64,000 nucleotides of DNA. Origin: Sphingomonas beigongshangi (lineage in GTDB: Bacteria > Pseudomonadota > Alphaproteobacteria > Sphingomonadales > Sphingomonadaceae). The translations under genes were made by a program, and so were the position numbers. The notes beneath the pieces are model-generated. The model saw only the letters and a list, made by a program, of their open reading frames with translations. It searched no databases and had not been told where the DNA came from. Positions 31,415-39,335 of this stretch are shown piece after piece. Location: contig NZ_JADHDT010000004.1 of NCBI RefSeq assembly GCF_016820445.1, positions 124,001-188,000 of the forward strand, read 5' to 3'. The first letter of the stretch is position 1. Each line of letters starts with the position of its first letter.

Positions 31415-32220
31415 GCGCCTCCGACCAGCCGCCACGGGGGCGGCGGCCGTCCGAGTTGATGGTGCGCACGCTGACGGGCCTCGGACTGATCGCGCTTGCC
31501 ATGATCTGCCTGACGTTGGGCGGCTTTCCGCTCTGGCTGCTGACGGCGGTCGCCGGTGTGTTCATGATGGCGGAGTGGAGCGATCTGCATGCCGCCACGC
31601 CGCGCGACAAGCGGCTCGGCCAGTTCGCGCTTTTCGCGGCGCTGGCGATCATGAGCCCGCTCGCCGCGGGGCCGGACTTCTTCGCGCTCGGATTGCTCGC
31701 GGGCGTGTTCTTCTTCATCACCATCGTCACCCGCCGCCCGCAGCTTGGCGCCGGCGCCCTCTATGTCGGCCTGCCGATCTTCGCCGTGCTTCTCATCCGT
31801 GAGCAGAAGCCCGACGGCATCGTCTATACCCTCTGGGCGCTTGCCTTGGTCTGGGCCACCGATATCGGCGCCTATTTCGCCGGCCGCGCGATCGGGGGGC
31901 CCAAGCTCGCGCCATCGATCAGCCCCAACAAGACCTGGGCCGGGCTCGTCGGCGGTCTCGTCGCCGCGACGCTGCTCGCGGTGGCGATCCACGCCGCTTA
32001 TGGATTGCCCGTGCGGCTCGTGCTGGCGACCCCCGTTCTGGCGGTGCTCGCGCAGGCGGGCGACCTGTACGAAAGCCATCTCAAGCGACGGGCCGGCGTC
32101 AAGGATTCGGGCAGCATCATCCCTGGCCATGGCGGTGTGCTGGACCGTCTGGACGGCCTCGTGCCCGTCGCTCCCGTCGCGGCGCTGCTGGTCGTGCTGC
32201 CGATGCTGCTTGCCGCATGA
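31411..32220 (+). CDS. cdsA: Phosphatidate cytidylyltransferase
   Basis: A 269-residue inner-membrane enzyme making CDP-diacylglycerol from phosphatidate and CTP. About eight hydrophobic segments are present. The family signature near the C-terminus is complete: SHLKRRAGVKDSGSIIPGHGGVLDRLDGL, together with the earlier SPNKTWAGLVGG. The start is GTG at 31411, overlapping the uppS stop (GTGA), and the ATG of dxr lies inside its TGA. Its product feeds pssA (23.2 kb) and hence psd. Confidence 0.97.
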   Translation: MSASDQPPRGRRPSELMVRTLTGLGLIALAMICLTLGGFPLWLLTAVAGVFMMAEWSDLHAATPRDKRLGQFALFAALAIMSPLAAGPDFFALGLLAGVFFFITIVTRRPQLGAGALYVGLPIFAVLLIREQKPDGIVYTLWALALVWATDIGAYFAGRAIGGPKLAPSISPNKTWAGLVGGLVAATLLAVAIHAAYGLPVRLVLATPVLAVLAQAGDLYESHLKRRAGVKDSGSIIPGHGGVLDRLDGLVPVAPVAALLVVLPMLLAA

Positions 32221-33392
32221 AGACGATCAACATCCTGGGTGCGACCGGCTCCGTCGGCACCTCCACGCTCGATCTGGTCGAGCGCGAGCCGGACCGGTTC
32301 CGCGTGCGCGCGCTCACGGCCAATTGCGACGTCGACCGGCTTGCCGCCGCGGCGATCCGGACCGGCGCAGAGCTTGCCGTCGTCGCGGATGCGACGTGTC
32401 TGCCGGCGCTGCGCGACGCGCTCGCCGGGACGGGCACGCGAGCCGCGGGCGGGCGACAGGCGGTGTGCGAGGCCGCGCGCGGTGCCGACTGGACGATGGG
32501 GGCGATCGTCGGCTGCGCGGGCCTGGGACCGGTCATGGCCGCGATCGAGGACGGCGGTACCGTCGTCCTCGCCAACAAGGAACCGCTCGTCTCGGCGGGC
32601 GAGGTGATCCTCGCCGCGGCCGCGCGCTCGGGCGCGACGCTGCTGCCCGCCGACAGCGAGCATAACGCCATCTTCCAATGCCTGGAGAAGGCGCATCCAG
32701 AGCGGGTCCGGCGCATCATCCTCACCGCCAGCGGCGGCCCGTTCCGTGACTGGTCGACCGAGGCGATGCGCGCGGTGACCCCGGCGCAGGCGGTCGCGCA
32801 TCCCAATTGGTCGATGGGGGCGAAGATCAGCGTCGACAGCGCGACGATGATGAACAAGGGGCTCGAGCTGATCGAGGCCGCGCGCCTCTTTCCCGTCCCC
32901 GCCGACCGCATCGAGATCGTCCTGCATCGCCAGTCGGTGATCCATTCGATGGTCGACTATGTCGACGGGTCGATGCTCGCCCAGCTCGGGCCCAGCGACA
33001 TGCGCGTGCCGATCGCCCACACGCTGGCATGGCCGGACCGCATGACGACGCCGATGGAGCCGCTCGATCTCGTGCGCATCGGAAGGCTCGACTTCGAGGA
33101 GGCGGACCCCGTTCGCTTTCCCGCGCTGCGGCTGGCGCGCGAAGCATTGGATGCGGGCGGCGCACGTCCCGCGATCCTCAACGCGGCCAATGAGATCGCG
33201 GTCGCGGCATTCCTCGCGAACCGGATCGGCTTCCTCGAAATTGCCGCAATCGTCGCCGATACCCTCGACCGGTTCGATCCGCCGCCGCCTGGTACGCTCG
33301 AGGATGTCCTCGACGTCGATGCCGAAGCGAGACGATTGGCGGAAGACCTGATACAGGGGTCCGGTTCGCGCGTTGAGGATTGCGTAGTTTGA
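32217..33392 (+). CDS. dxr: 1-deoxy-D-xylulose 5-phosphate reductoisomerase
   Basis: A 391-residue NADPH-dependent enzyme of the MEP isoprenoid pathway; it converts DXP to methylerythritol phosphate. The NADPH motif is NILGATGSVGTSTLDLV. Metal and substrate residues lie in LLPADSEHNAIFQCL (Asp and Glu ligands), TASGGPFRDW and NPNWSMGAKISVDSATMMNKGLELIEA-type sequence. The ATG overlaps the cdsA stop (ATGA). It shares the operon with uppS, so precursor and long-chain prenyl synthesis are co-transcribed. Confidence 0.98.
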   Translation: MKTINILGATGSVGTSTLDLVEREPDRFRVRALTANCDVDRLAAAAIRTGAELAVVADATCLPALRDALAGTGTRAAGGRQAVCEAARGADWTMGAIVGCAGLGPVMAAIEDGGTVVLANKEPLVSAGEVILAAAARSGATLLPADSEHNAIFQCLEKAHPERVRRIILTASGGPFRDWSTEAMRAVTPAQAVAHPNWSMGAKISVDSATMMNKGLELIEAARLFPVPADRIEIVLHRQSVIHSMVDYVDGSMLAQLGPSDMRVPIAHTLAWPDRMTTPMEPLDLVRIGRLDFEEADPVRFPALRLAREALDAGGARPAILNAANEIAVAAFLANRIGFLEIAAIVADTLDRFDPPPPGTLEDVLDVDAEARRLAEDLIQGSGSRVEDCVV

Positions 33393-34522
33393 TCCAGTCT
33401 CCCGGCATCCTGTTGGCCGTCGTCGCCTTTCTCTGTGCGATCGGGCCGCTCGTGTTCATCCACGAGATGGGACATTATCTTGCCGGCCGGTGGTGCGGCG
33501 TGCAGGCGGAAGCCTTCTCGATCGGCTTCGGCCGCGAGGTGGCGGGTTTCACCGATCGCCGCGGCACGCGGTGGAAATTCGGTTGGCTGCCGCTCGGCGG
33601 CTATGTCCGCTTCGCGGGGGACATGAACCCCGCCAGCCAGCCCGATGCGGCCTGGCTGTCGCTCCCCGCGGCGGAGCGGATGCGCACCTTCCAGGCCAAG
33701 CCCTTGTGGCAGCGGGCGATCATCGTCGGTGCAGGGCCCGCAGTGAACCTGATCCTCGCGGTGCTGATCCTGGCGGGCTTCGCCTACGGCTATGGCGTGG
33801 ACAAGACGCCGCCCGTCGTCGGCAGCGTCGTTGCGGGAGGACCTGCGGCCAAGGCGGGGCTGGCGGAGGGCGACCGGATCGTCGCGGTGGACGGCCGCGG
33901 CGTCGACACCTTTTCCGACCTCGCGCGCTTCGCGCTGATCCGGCCCGCGCAGACGGTGACGATGACGATCGATCGCGGCGGCCGACAGATCGAAACGCCG
34001 CTGACGATCGGCACGGTTCATCAGCGGGACCGTTTCGGCAACGAATATCGCATCGGGCGCATCGGCATCGCCAGCGGGGCGCCGGTCCTCGCGCCGGTCA
34101 GCCTCGTCGAAGCGCCCTTTGCCGGCGCACACATGACCGTGGACATCATCGGCGGTACGCTGGAGACGCTGGGCCAGATCATCAGCGGGCGCCGCTCGAT
34201 CGACGAACTCGGCGGCCCGATCCGGATCGCCAAGATCTCGGGTGAGCAGATGGCGCTCGGCCTTCCGGCGTTCGTGTGGCTCGTCGCCATGCTGTCGATC
34301 AATCTGGGGTTCATCAACCTGCTGCCAGTGCCGATGCTCGATGGCGGTCATCTGTTCTTCTACGCGATCGAAGCGGTGCGTCGTCGTCCCCTCGAACCCC
34401 GCGTTCAGGAATGGGCTTTTCGCGGCGGGCTGGCGATGGTGCTGGCGCTGATGCTGGTCGTGACCTTCAATGATTTGATTGCCGTTGGCCTCTGGCAACG
34501 GCTGGCCGGGTTGATCGGCTGA
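33389..34522 (+). CDS. rseP: RIP metalloprotease RseP (site-2 protease)
   Basis: A 377-residue inner-membrane zinc protease that cuts anti-sigma factors within the membrane during envelope stress. The HEMGH motif (HExxH, residues 25-29) is in the first membrane helix, a PDZ domain lies around residues 120-200 (VVAGGPAAKAGLAEGDRIVAVDGRGV), and the third zinc ligand region is INLLPVPMLDGGHLFFYAIEAVR. I prefer TTG at 33389, which overlaps the dxr stop as TTGA and gives MIQSPG, over TTG at 33380. It precedes bamA, matching the usual rseP-bamA-skp order. Confidence 0.96.
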   Translation: MIQSPGILLAVVAFLCAIGPLVFIHEMGHYLAGRWCGVQAEAFSIGFGREVAGFTDRRGTRWKFGWLPLGGYVRFAGDMNPASQPDAAWLSLPAAERMRTFQAKPLWQRAIIVGAGPAVNLILAVLILAGFAYGYGVDKTPPVVGSVVAGGPAAKAGLAEGDRIVAVDGRGVDTFSDLARFALIRPAQTVTMTIDRGGRQIETPLTIGTVHQRDRFGNEYRIGRIGIASGAPVLAPVSLVEAPFAGAHMTVDIIGGTLETLGQIISGRRSIDELGGPIRIAKISGEQMALGLPAFVWLVAMLSINLGFINLLPVPMLDGGHLFFYAIEAVRRRPLEPRVQEWAFRGGLAMVLALMLVVTFNDLIAVGLWQRLAGLIG

Positions 34523-34582
34523 ACCGCTTGGGGCAGGGCTTGCGCCCGGGCCTTGTCGCCTGATGTATTTGGGGTGGGTTGA

Positions 34583-37336
34583 GTGACCGCGATGAAGAGT
34601 TCCAAGTTCGCGCAGACGGGTGCGCTGCTGCTGGCCGGCACCGTCCTGTCGGGCGTACCCGCGATGGCCCAGACCGCTCCTGCCGCCGCGCCCACGCCGC
34701 AGGCGACGCCCGCGGCTGGTGCGCAGGGCAAGGCGCCCGCGACCACGGCCGCCCCGCAGGCACAGCGGATCATCAAGACGCTGCGCGTCGAGGGATCGCA
34801 GCGCATCGAGCCGGAAACGGTGCTTTCCTATACCAAGCTGCGCGTCGGCATCCCGTACACCGCGGAAACGCTCGACCAGGCCTTGAAGGACCTGCAGGCC
34901 TCCGACCTGTTCGTCGACTATACGATCTCCGGCGTGGAGAGCGGCGACATCGTCGTCCGCGTGCGCGAGAATCCGATCATCAACCGCGTGATCCTCGAGG
35001 GGAACAAGGCGCTCAAGAGCGACAAGATCACCAAGGAGATCAAGCTCGCGCCGCGTCAGATCTTCACGCGTACCGCGGTGCGCCAGGACGTCGCGCGCAT
35101 CATCGAACTGTACCGCCGCCAGGGCCGATTCGCCGCGGTCGTCAGCCCGAAGATGGTCAACCTCGACCAGAATCGCGTCGACGTCGTGTTCGAGATCACC
35201 GAGGGGCCGAAGTCCAAGGTCCGCCAGATCAACATCATCGGCAACGAGGTGTTCAGCGACGACAAGCTGCGCGGTGAGATGGCGACCAAGCAGTCGCGCT
35301 GGTTCCGGCTGCTGTCGTCGAACACGAGCTATGACCAGGACCGCCTGAACTACGACCAGCAGAAGCTGCGCCAGTTCTACCTGACGCAGGGCTATGCCGA
35401 TTTCCGCGTGACCAGCGCGGTCGCCGAGCTGACGCCCGACAAGCGCGACTTCATCATCACCTACGTGGTCGAGGAGGGTAAGCGCTACAAGTTCGGCGAC
35501 GTGACCGTCGACAGCGAAATCCGCGACTTCGACAACAAGAAGCTCGCCTCCTCGCTGCCGGTCAAGAAGGGCGACTGGTACAACGCCAAGCTGGTGGAGG
35601 ATTCGATCGATCAGCTGAGCGAGGCCGCCGGCCTGTTCGGCTATGCCTTCACGCAGGTCGATCCGGAATACAACCGCGACCCCGAAACGCTGACGATGGG
35701 GCTGAACTTCCACATCGGGCAGGCGCAGCGAACCTATGTCGAGCGGATCGAGATCAACGGCAATACGCAGACGCAGGACAAGGTCGTCCGCCGCGAAATC
35801 CGCCTGGCGGAGGGCGACGCGTTCAACAGCTTCCAGGTGAAGCGCTCGCAGGATCGCATCAACTCGCTGGGCTTCTTCCAGGACAAGATGGAGATCAAGC
35901 AGAACCCCGGTTCGTCGCCCGATCGCGTCGTGCTGGAAACCAATCTCGAGGAAAAGTCGACCGGCGAGCTTCAGCTGTCCCTCGGCTATTCCAGCCTCGA
36001 GCGCTTCATCGTCCAGGCGAACATCACGCAGCGCAACTTCCGCGGCAAGGGGCAGGAGCTGCGCGCCGGCGTCAACTATTCGGTCTATTCCAAGTCGATC
36101 GAGCTGGGCTTCACCGAGCCCTATCTGTTCGACAAGAACGTCGCCGTCGCCGTCGACGTCTTCCGGCGCGACTATAATTCGTTCAACTACATCGGTACGC
36201 AGCGGCAGACGACCTATTCGCAGGTGTCGACCGGCTTCCAGGTCCGTGCGGGCGTGCCGCTCACCGAGTATTGGCAGCTTGCGGGACGATACGGCCTGTC
36301 GTACGATCAGGTCGGTCTCGACCAGGCGACCTATTTCACCAACGGCGTCTGCGATCCGCTCAAGGCCGGCCGTTACCTCTGCGAGGCGATCGGCAATCGC
36401 TGGACGTCGTCGATCGGCTATTCGCTGATCTACGACAGCCTCAACAGCCGCCTGCGTCCGACCGCGGGGCAGCGCTTCACCTTTAGCCAGGACTTCGCCG
36501 GCCTGGGTGGCGACGTGAAGTATATCCGCACCCGCGCCGAAGGCTCGAAATTCTGGGGCCTGGGCAAGGGCTTCGTCTTCTCGACGCTGGCCGAGGGCGG
36601 ATACATCAAGTCGCTCGAGGGCAGCCGCGGGCCCGGCATCGATCCGGTGCGCATCACCGATCGCTGGTACCTCGGCGAACCGCAGTTCCGCGGTTTCGAC
36701 ATCCGCGGCGTCGGCCCGCGCGTGACGCGCCAGGCCTATACGACGGATGCGAACGGCAAGCAGGTGCTGGTCACCGACCGCAACCAGCTGGTCGACGACG
36801 CGCTGGGCGGCACGGCCTATTATCTCGCCCGTGCGGAGCTCGAGCTGCCGCTCGGCGCCGGCGCGCGCGAGCTTGGCCTGCGCCCGTCGATCTACATCCA
36901 GGCGGGCAGCCTGTGGGGTCTGACGCGGCCGCTGCCGACCGCCAGCTTCCCGACGGTCACCGACGCGAACGGCAACGTCACGGTGCTGCCGATCCAGCGA
37001 CTGTTGGTCGACGGATCCGGCAACCAGATCTACATCGTGCCGTCGACGGCCACGTCGAACGCGGGTCTCGCGACGACCTGCGCGATCGGTTACGCCGCTA
37101 CCGTCGGCGCGCCGTGCGTCGGTTCCTCGACCAATAGCCTCGCCTACCAGACGCCGATTGCTCCATTCAAGGAAACCTATTACGGCTCGACGGCCCTGCC
37201 GCGCGTGTCCGTCGGTATCGGCGTCAACTGGAATTCGCCGTTCGGCCCGCTGCGCATCGATCTTGCCAAGGCGATCGTCAAGCAGCCGGGTGACGACCCC
37301 AAGCTCATCACCTTCAACGTAGGGACTCAGTTCTAA
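34583..37336 (+). CDS. bamA: Outer membrane protein assembly factor BamA
   Basis: A 917-residue Omp85 protein, the core of the BAM complex that inserts beta-barrel proteins into the outer membrane. It has a signal peptide (ending PAMAQ), an Ala/Pro-rich linker, five POTRA domains (about residues 55-460; for example IKTLRVEGSQRIEPETV, VILEGNKALKSDKI) and a C-terminal barrel with the VRGF-like motif region QFRGFDIRGVGPRV. The chain ends in FNVGTQF with terminal Phe. Start is GTG 34583 or ATG 34592. Its TAA shares a base with the ATG of the next gene. Confidence 0.97.
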   Translation: MTAMKSSKFAQTGALLLAGTVLSGVPAMAQTAPAAAPTPQATPAAGAQGKAPATTAAPQAQRIIKTLRVEGSQRIEPETVLSYTKLRVGIPYTAETLDQALKDLQASDLFVDYTISGVESGDIVVRVRENPIINRVILEGNKALKSDKITKEIKLAPRQIFTRTAVRQDVARIIELYRRQGRFAAVVSPKMVNLDQNRVDVVFEITEGPKSKVRQINIIGNEVFSDDKLRGEMATKQSRWFRLLSSNTSYDQDRLNYDQQKLRQFYLTQGYADFRVTSAVAELTPDKRDFIITYVVEEGKRYKFGDVTVDSEIRDFDNKKLASSLPVKKGDWYNAKLVEDSIDQLSEAAGLFGYAFTQVDPEYNRDPETLTMGLNFHIGQAQRTYVERIEINGNTQTQDKVVRREIRLAEGDAFNSFQVKRSQDRINSLGFFQDKMEIKQNPGSSPDRVVLETNLEEKSTGELQLSLGYSSLERFIVQANITQRNFRGKGQELRAGVNYSVYSKSIELGFTEPYLFDKNVAVAVDVFRRDYNSFNYIGTQRQTTYSQVSTGFQVRAGVPLTEYWQLAGRYGLSYDQVGLDQATYFTNGVCDPLKAGRYLCEAIGNRWTSSIGYSLIYDSLNSRLRPTAGQRFTFSQDFAGLGGDVKYIRTRAEGSKFWGLGKGFVFSTLAEGGYIKSLEGSRGPGIDPVRITDRWYLGEPQFRGFDIRGVGPRVTRQAYTTDANGKQVLVTDRNQLVDDALGGTAYYLARAELELPLGAGARELGLRPSIYIQAGSLWGLTRPLPTASFPTVTDANGNVTVLPIQRLLVDGSGNQIYIVPSTATSNAGLATTCAIGYAATVGAPCVGSSTNSLAYQTPIAPFKETYYGSTALPRVSVGIGVNWNSPFGPLRIDLAKAIVKQPGDDPKLITFNVGTQF

Positions 37337-38058
37337 TGAAGACCATGACCAAGACCTCGCTCGCGGCGCTCGCCGGTGCCGCCGCCGCGCTGGTCGCGGG
37401 CGGCGCCATGGCGCAGACGGCAGGCATCGCCACCGTCCAGCCCGATGCGGTGATCCTGAGCGCGAAGGCGTTCGACGCGGCGAACCAGCAGATCTCGACC
37501 ACCTACAAGTCGCAGCTGGATCAGGCCTCGCAGCAGCAGACCGCGCTGAACACGCAGCTGCGCACGCTGCTCGACACCAACAAGGACGGCCAGGTCAGCC
37601 AGGCGGAGCTGCAGGCGGCGCAGACGCCGAACAGCGCCATCGGCAACCAGGTCCGCGCCGCGCAGGAAAAGGCGGAGCCGCAGATCGAATCGCTGCAGCG
37701 TCCCGCGACGCTGGCCCAGGCCTATGCGATCGAGCAGATCTCGCAGAAGTATGACGCCGCGCTGCGCGCCGTCGTCACCGCGAAGAAGATCAACATCGTC
37801 CTGACGCCCGGCGCGATCCAGTACGCCCCGGCGTCGACCGACGTGACGCGCGATGTCATCGCGGAGATCGACCGCTCGACCCCGACCGTGCCGGTCACGC
37901 CGCCCGCCAACTGGCAGCCGACGCAGGAGACGGTGCAGCTGCTCCAGCAGTATCGTCAGATCGTCGCCGCCAATGCGCAGCGTCGTGCGCAGGCCGCTCC
38001 GGCCGGAGGCACCCCCGCCGCGCCGGCTCCGGCGGGCAAGGCGCCGACGGGTCGCTGA
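37336..38058 (+). CDS. OmpH/Skp family periplasmic chaperone
   Basis: A 240-residue exported protein with a signal peptide ([22 protein letters not shown]). The body resembles Skp/OmpH: a short beta strand ([17 protein letters not shown]) then long Gln/Ala-rich helices ([26 protein letters not shown]). Skp holds unfolded outer membrane proteins on their way to BamA, and its position immediately after bamA (shared TAATG) fits that. It is longer than E. coli Skp (161 residues) and has a Pro/Ala-rich tail; similarity is structural more than sequence-level, so the symbol is withheld. Confidence 0.88.
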   Translation: MKTMTKTSLAALAGAAAALVAGGAMAQTAGIATVQPDAVILSAKAFDAANQQISTTYKSQLDQASQQQTALNTQLRTLLDTNKDGQVSQAELQAAQTPNSAIGNQVRAAQEKAEPQIESLQRPATLAQAYAIEQISQKYDAALRAVVTAKKINIVLTPGAIQYAPASTDVTRDVIAEIDRSTPTVPVTPPANWQPTQETVQLLQQYRQIVAANAQRRAQAAPAGGTPAAPAPAGKAPTGR

Positions 38059-38069
38059 GCGTCGCACCG

Positions 38070-38564
38070 GTGAGCGATAGCGATACGACCACCGGCGCGG
38101 CCAAGGGCGCCATGACCTCGTACGACGTGACGAAGGTCATGGCGGCCCTGCCGCACCGTTATCCGATGCTGCTCGTCGACCGGGTCGAGGAACTGGTGCC
38201 CGACCAGTCGATCGCCGCGATCAAGGCGGTGACGATCAACGAGGGCTTCTTCCAGGGGCATTTCCCCGGTCGGCCGATCATGCCGGGCGTGCTGATCGTC
38301 GAGGCGTTGGCGCAGGCGGCGGGCGTGCTCGCGGTCGAGAGCCTGGGCCTCGCGGGCTCGGGCAAGCTCGTCTATTTCATGGCGATCGACGGGGCGAAGT
38401 TCCGCAAGCCGGTCGAGCCCGGCGTGCTGCTCCGCCTCGAGGTGACGTTTGTCCAGAAGCGCGCGAGCGTCTGCAAGTTCGCCGGCGTCGCGAAGATCGA
38501 CGGGCAGGTCGTCGCGGAAGCCAATTTCACCGCTATGATCGCCGATCCGCCCGCAAAGGGCTGA
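38070..38564 (+). CDS. fabZ: 3-hydroxyacyl-[acyl-carrier-protein] dehydratase FabZ
   Basis: A hot-dog-fold dehydratase of type II fatty acid synthesis. The catalytic His is in [16 protein letters not shown] and the catalytic Glu in [23 protein letters not shown]. Starting at GTG 38070 the protein has 164 residues; an internal ATG at 38112 would give 150 residues, the family norm, so the true start is uncertain. The gene ends the pyrH-to-fabZ operon; in E. coli fabZ also follows bamA-skp-lpxD, but lpxD and lpxA are absent here. Confidence 0.95.
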   Translation: MSDSDTTTGAAKGAMTSYDVTKVMAALPHRYPMLLVDRVEELVPDQSIAAIKAVTINEGFFQGHFPGRPIMPGVLIVEALAQAAGVLAVESLGLAGSGKLVYFMAIDGAKFRKPVEPGVLLRLEVTFVQKRASVCKFAGVAKIDGQVVAEANFTAMIADPPAKG

Positions 38565-38584
38565 CACCCGACTTTGTACGACCT

Positions 38585-38613
38585 TTGACAAAAGGCTGTG
38601 TGCCGTTTAGTGG
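38585..38613 (+). promoter_or_regulatory. Probable promoter of rpmE
   Basis: Consensus TTGACA (38585-38590), 17-base spacer, TAGTGG as a weak -10 (38608-38613), located 53 bases before the rpmE start. It suggests rpmE is also transcribed separately from the fabZ operon. Confidence 0.45.
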
Positions 38614-38629
38614 CGCCGCCTTCCCCACA

Positions 38630-38647
38630 GGCTGGTCGGAACCAGCC
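38630..38647 (+). promoter_or_regulatory. Hairpin in rpmE leader
   Basis: GGCTGGT (38630-38636) pairs perfectly with ACCAGCC (38641-38647) around CGGA, 18 bases before the rpmE ATG and directly before the GAGGA ribosome binding site. It lies within the short predicted leader and may mediate autoregulation. Confidence 0.45.
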
Positions 38648-38665
38648 GCTTCGAGGACGAATGAC

Positions 38666-38899
38666 ATGAAGGCCGATACCCACCCCGACTACCATATGAT
38701 CAAGGTGCAGATGACCGACGGCACCGTGTTCGAGACCCGCTCCACCTGGGGCAAGGAAGGCGACACGATGCAGCTCGACATCGATCCGCTGGCGCATCCG
38801 GCCTGGACCGGCGGTCGCGGGACCATGCTCGACGCGGGTGGTCAGGTCGCGCGGTTCAACAAGCGCTTCGGCGGCGGTCTCACCCTGCGCAAGGGCTGA
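38666..38899 (+). CDS. rpmE: 50S ribosomal protein bL31
   Basis: A 77-residue large-subunit protein. The sequence [28 protein letters not shown] and [12 protein letters not shown] is the alphaproteobacterial bL31 type. It has no cysteine, so it is the zinc-free (C-minus) form rather than the CxxC zinc-binding form. The frame extends upstream to 38585 but the ATG at 38666, preceded by GAGGA, starts the conserved protein. A promoter and a leader hairpin lie just upstream. Confidence 0.96.
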   Translation: MKADTHPDYHMIKVQMTDGTVFETRSTWGKEGDTMQLDIDPLAHPAWTGGRGTMLDAGGQVARFNKRFGGGLTLRKG

Positions 38900-38953
38900 G
38901 CGTCACCGTCATCGTCAACGCGGCATTAACCGCTCCGGACCTAAGGTCGGGTC

Positions 38954-39265
38954 ATGTTTGCCGCGGAATATGAAGATGCCGAGTTCAACGGCCGGCGCCG
39001 CGCCCCGCGTGCGCCGGTTTCGTTGGATGCGCATATCGGCAAGGCGGCGCGGACGCTGTGCAAGGTTGTCGATATCTCGATCCACGGCGCCCGGCTGCAG
39101 ACCTATTCCGCCCTCAAGAAGGGTTCCACCATCTGGCTGACGCTGCCCGAAGGCGGGTCGGTGGCGGCCGACGTCATGTGGGCGGATGATTTCGTCGCGG
39201 GTTGCCAGTTCCACAAACCACTCGAGATGGACGTTTTCGATCGCCTCCTGGCGATGCAGCGCTAG
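38954..39265 (+). CDS. PilZ domain protein
   Basis: A 103-residue protein consisting of one PilZ domain, a c-di-GMP sensor. The RxxxR-type motif is in GRRRAPRAPVSLDA and the second motif D-x-S-x-x-G is in VVDISIHGARLQT, followed by the WLTLPEGGSVAADVMWADDFVAGCQF strand set. It is probably cytosolic and could tune motility, polysaccharide or cell-cycle functions. It stands alone between rpmE and the S9 peptidase gene. A partial palindrome GACCTAAGGTC lies 14 bases upstream. Confidence 0.9.
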   Translation: MFAAEYEDAEFNGRRRAPRAPVSLDAHIGKAARTLCKVVDISIHGARLQTYSALKKGSTIWLTLPEGGSVAADVMWADDFVAGCQFHKPLEMDVFDRLLAMQR

Positions 39266-39335
39266 GCGCGCGATCGTCAGGAACGGCTCGGCTGACGCGT
39301 TGCCCCGAAGCGCGCCTTCTGCTTAATCGTGCGGC

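Noticed and set aside
32957..35713. A 918-codon open frame antisense to dxr, rseP and bamA
   Set aside because: It spans three real genes on the other strand and shows only composition-driven amino-acid bias.
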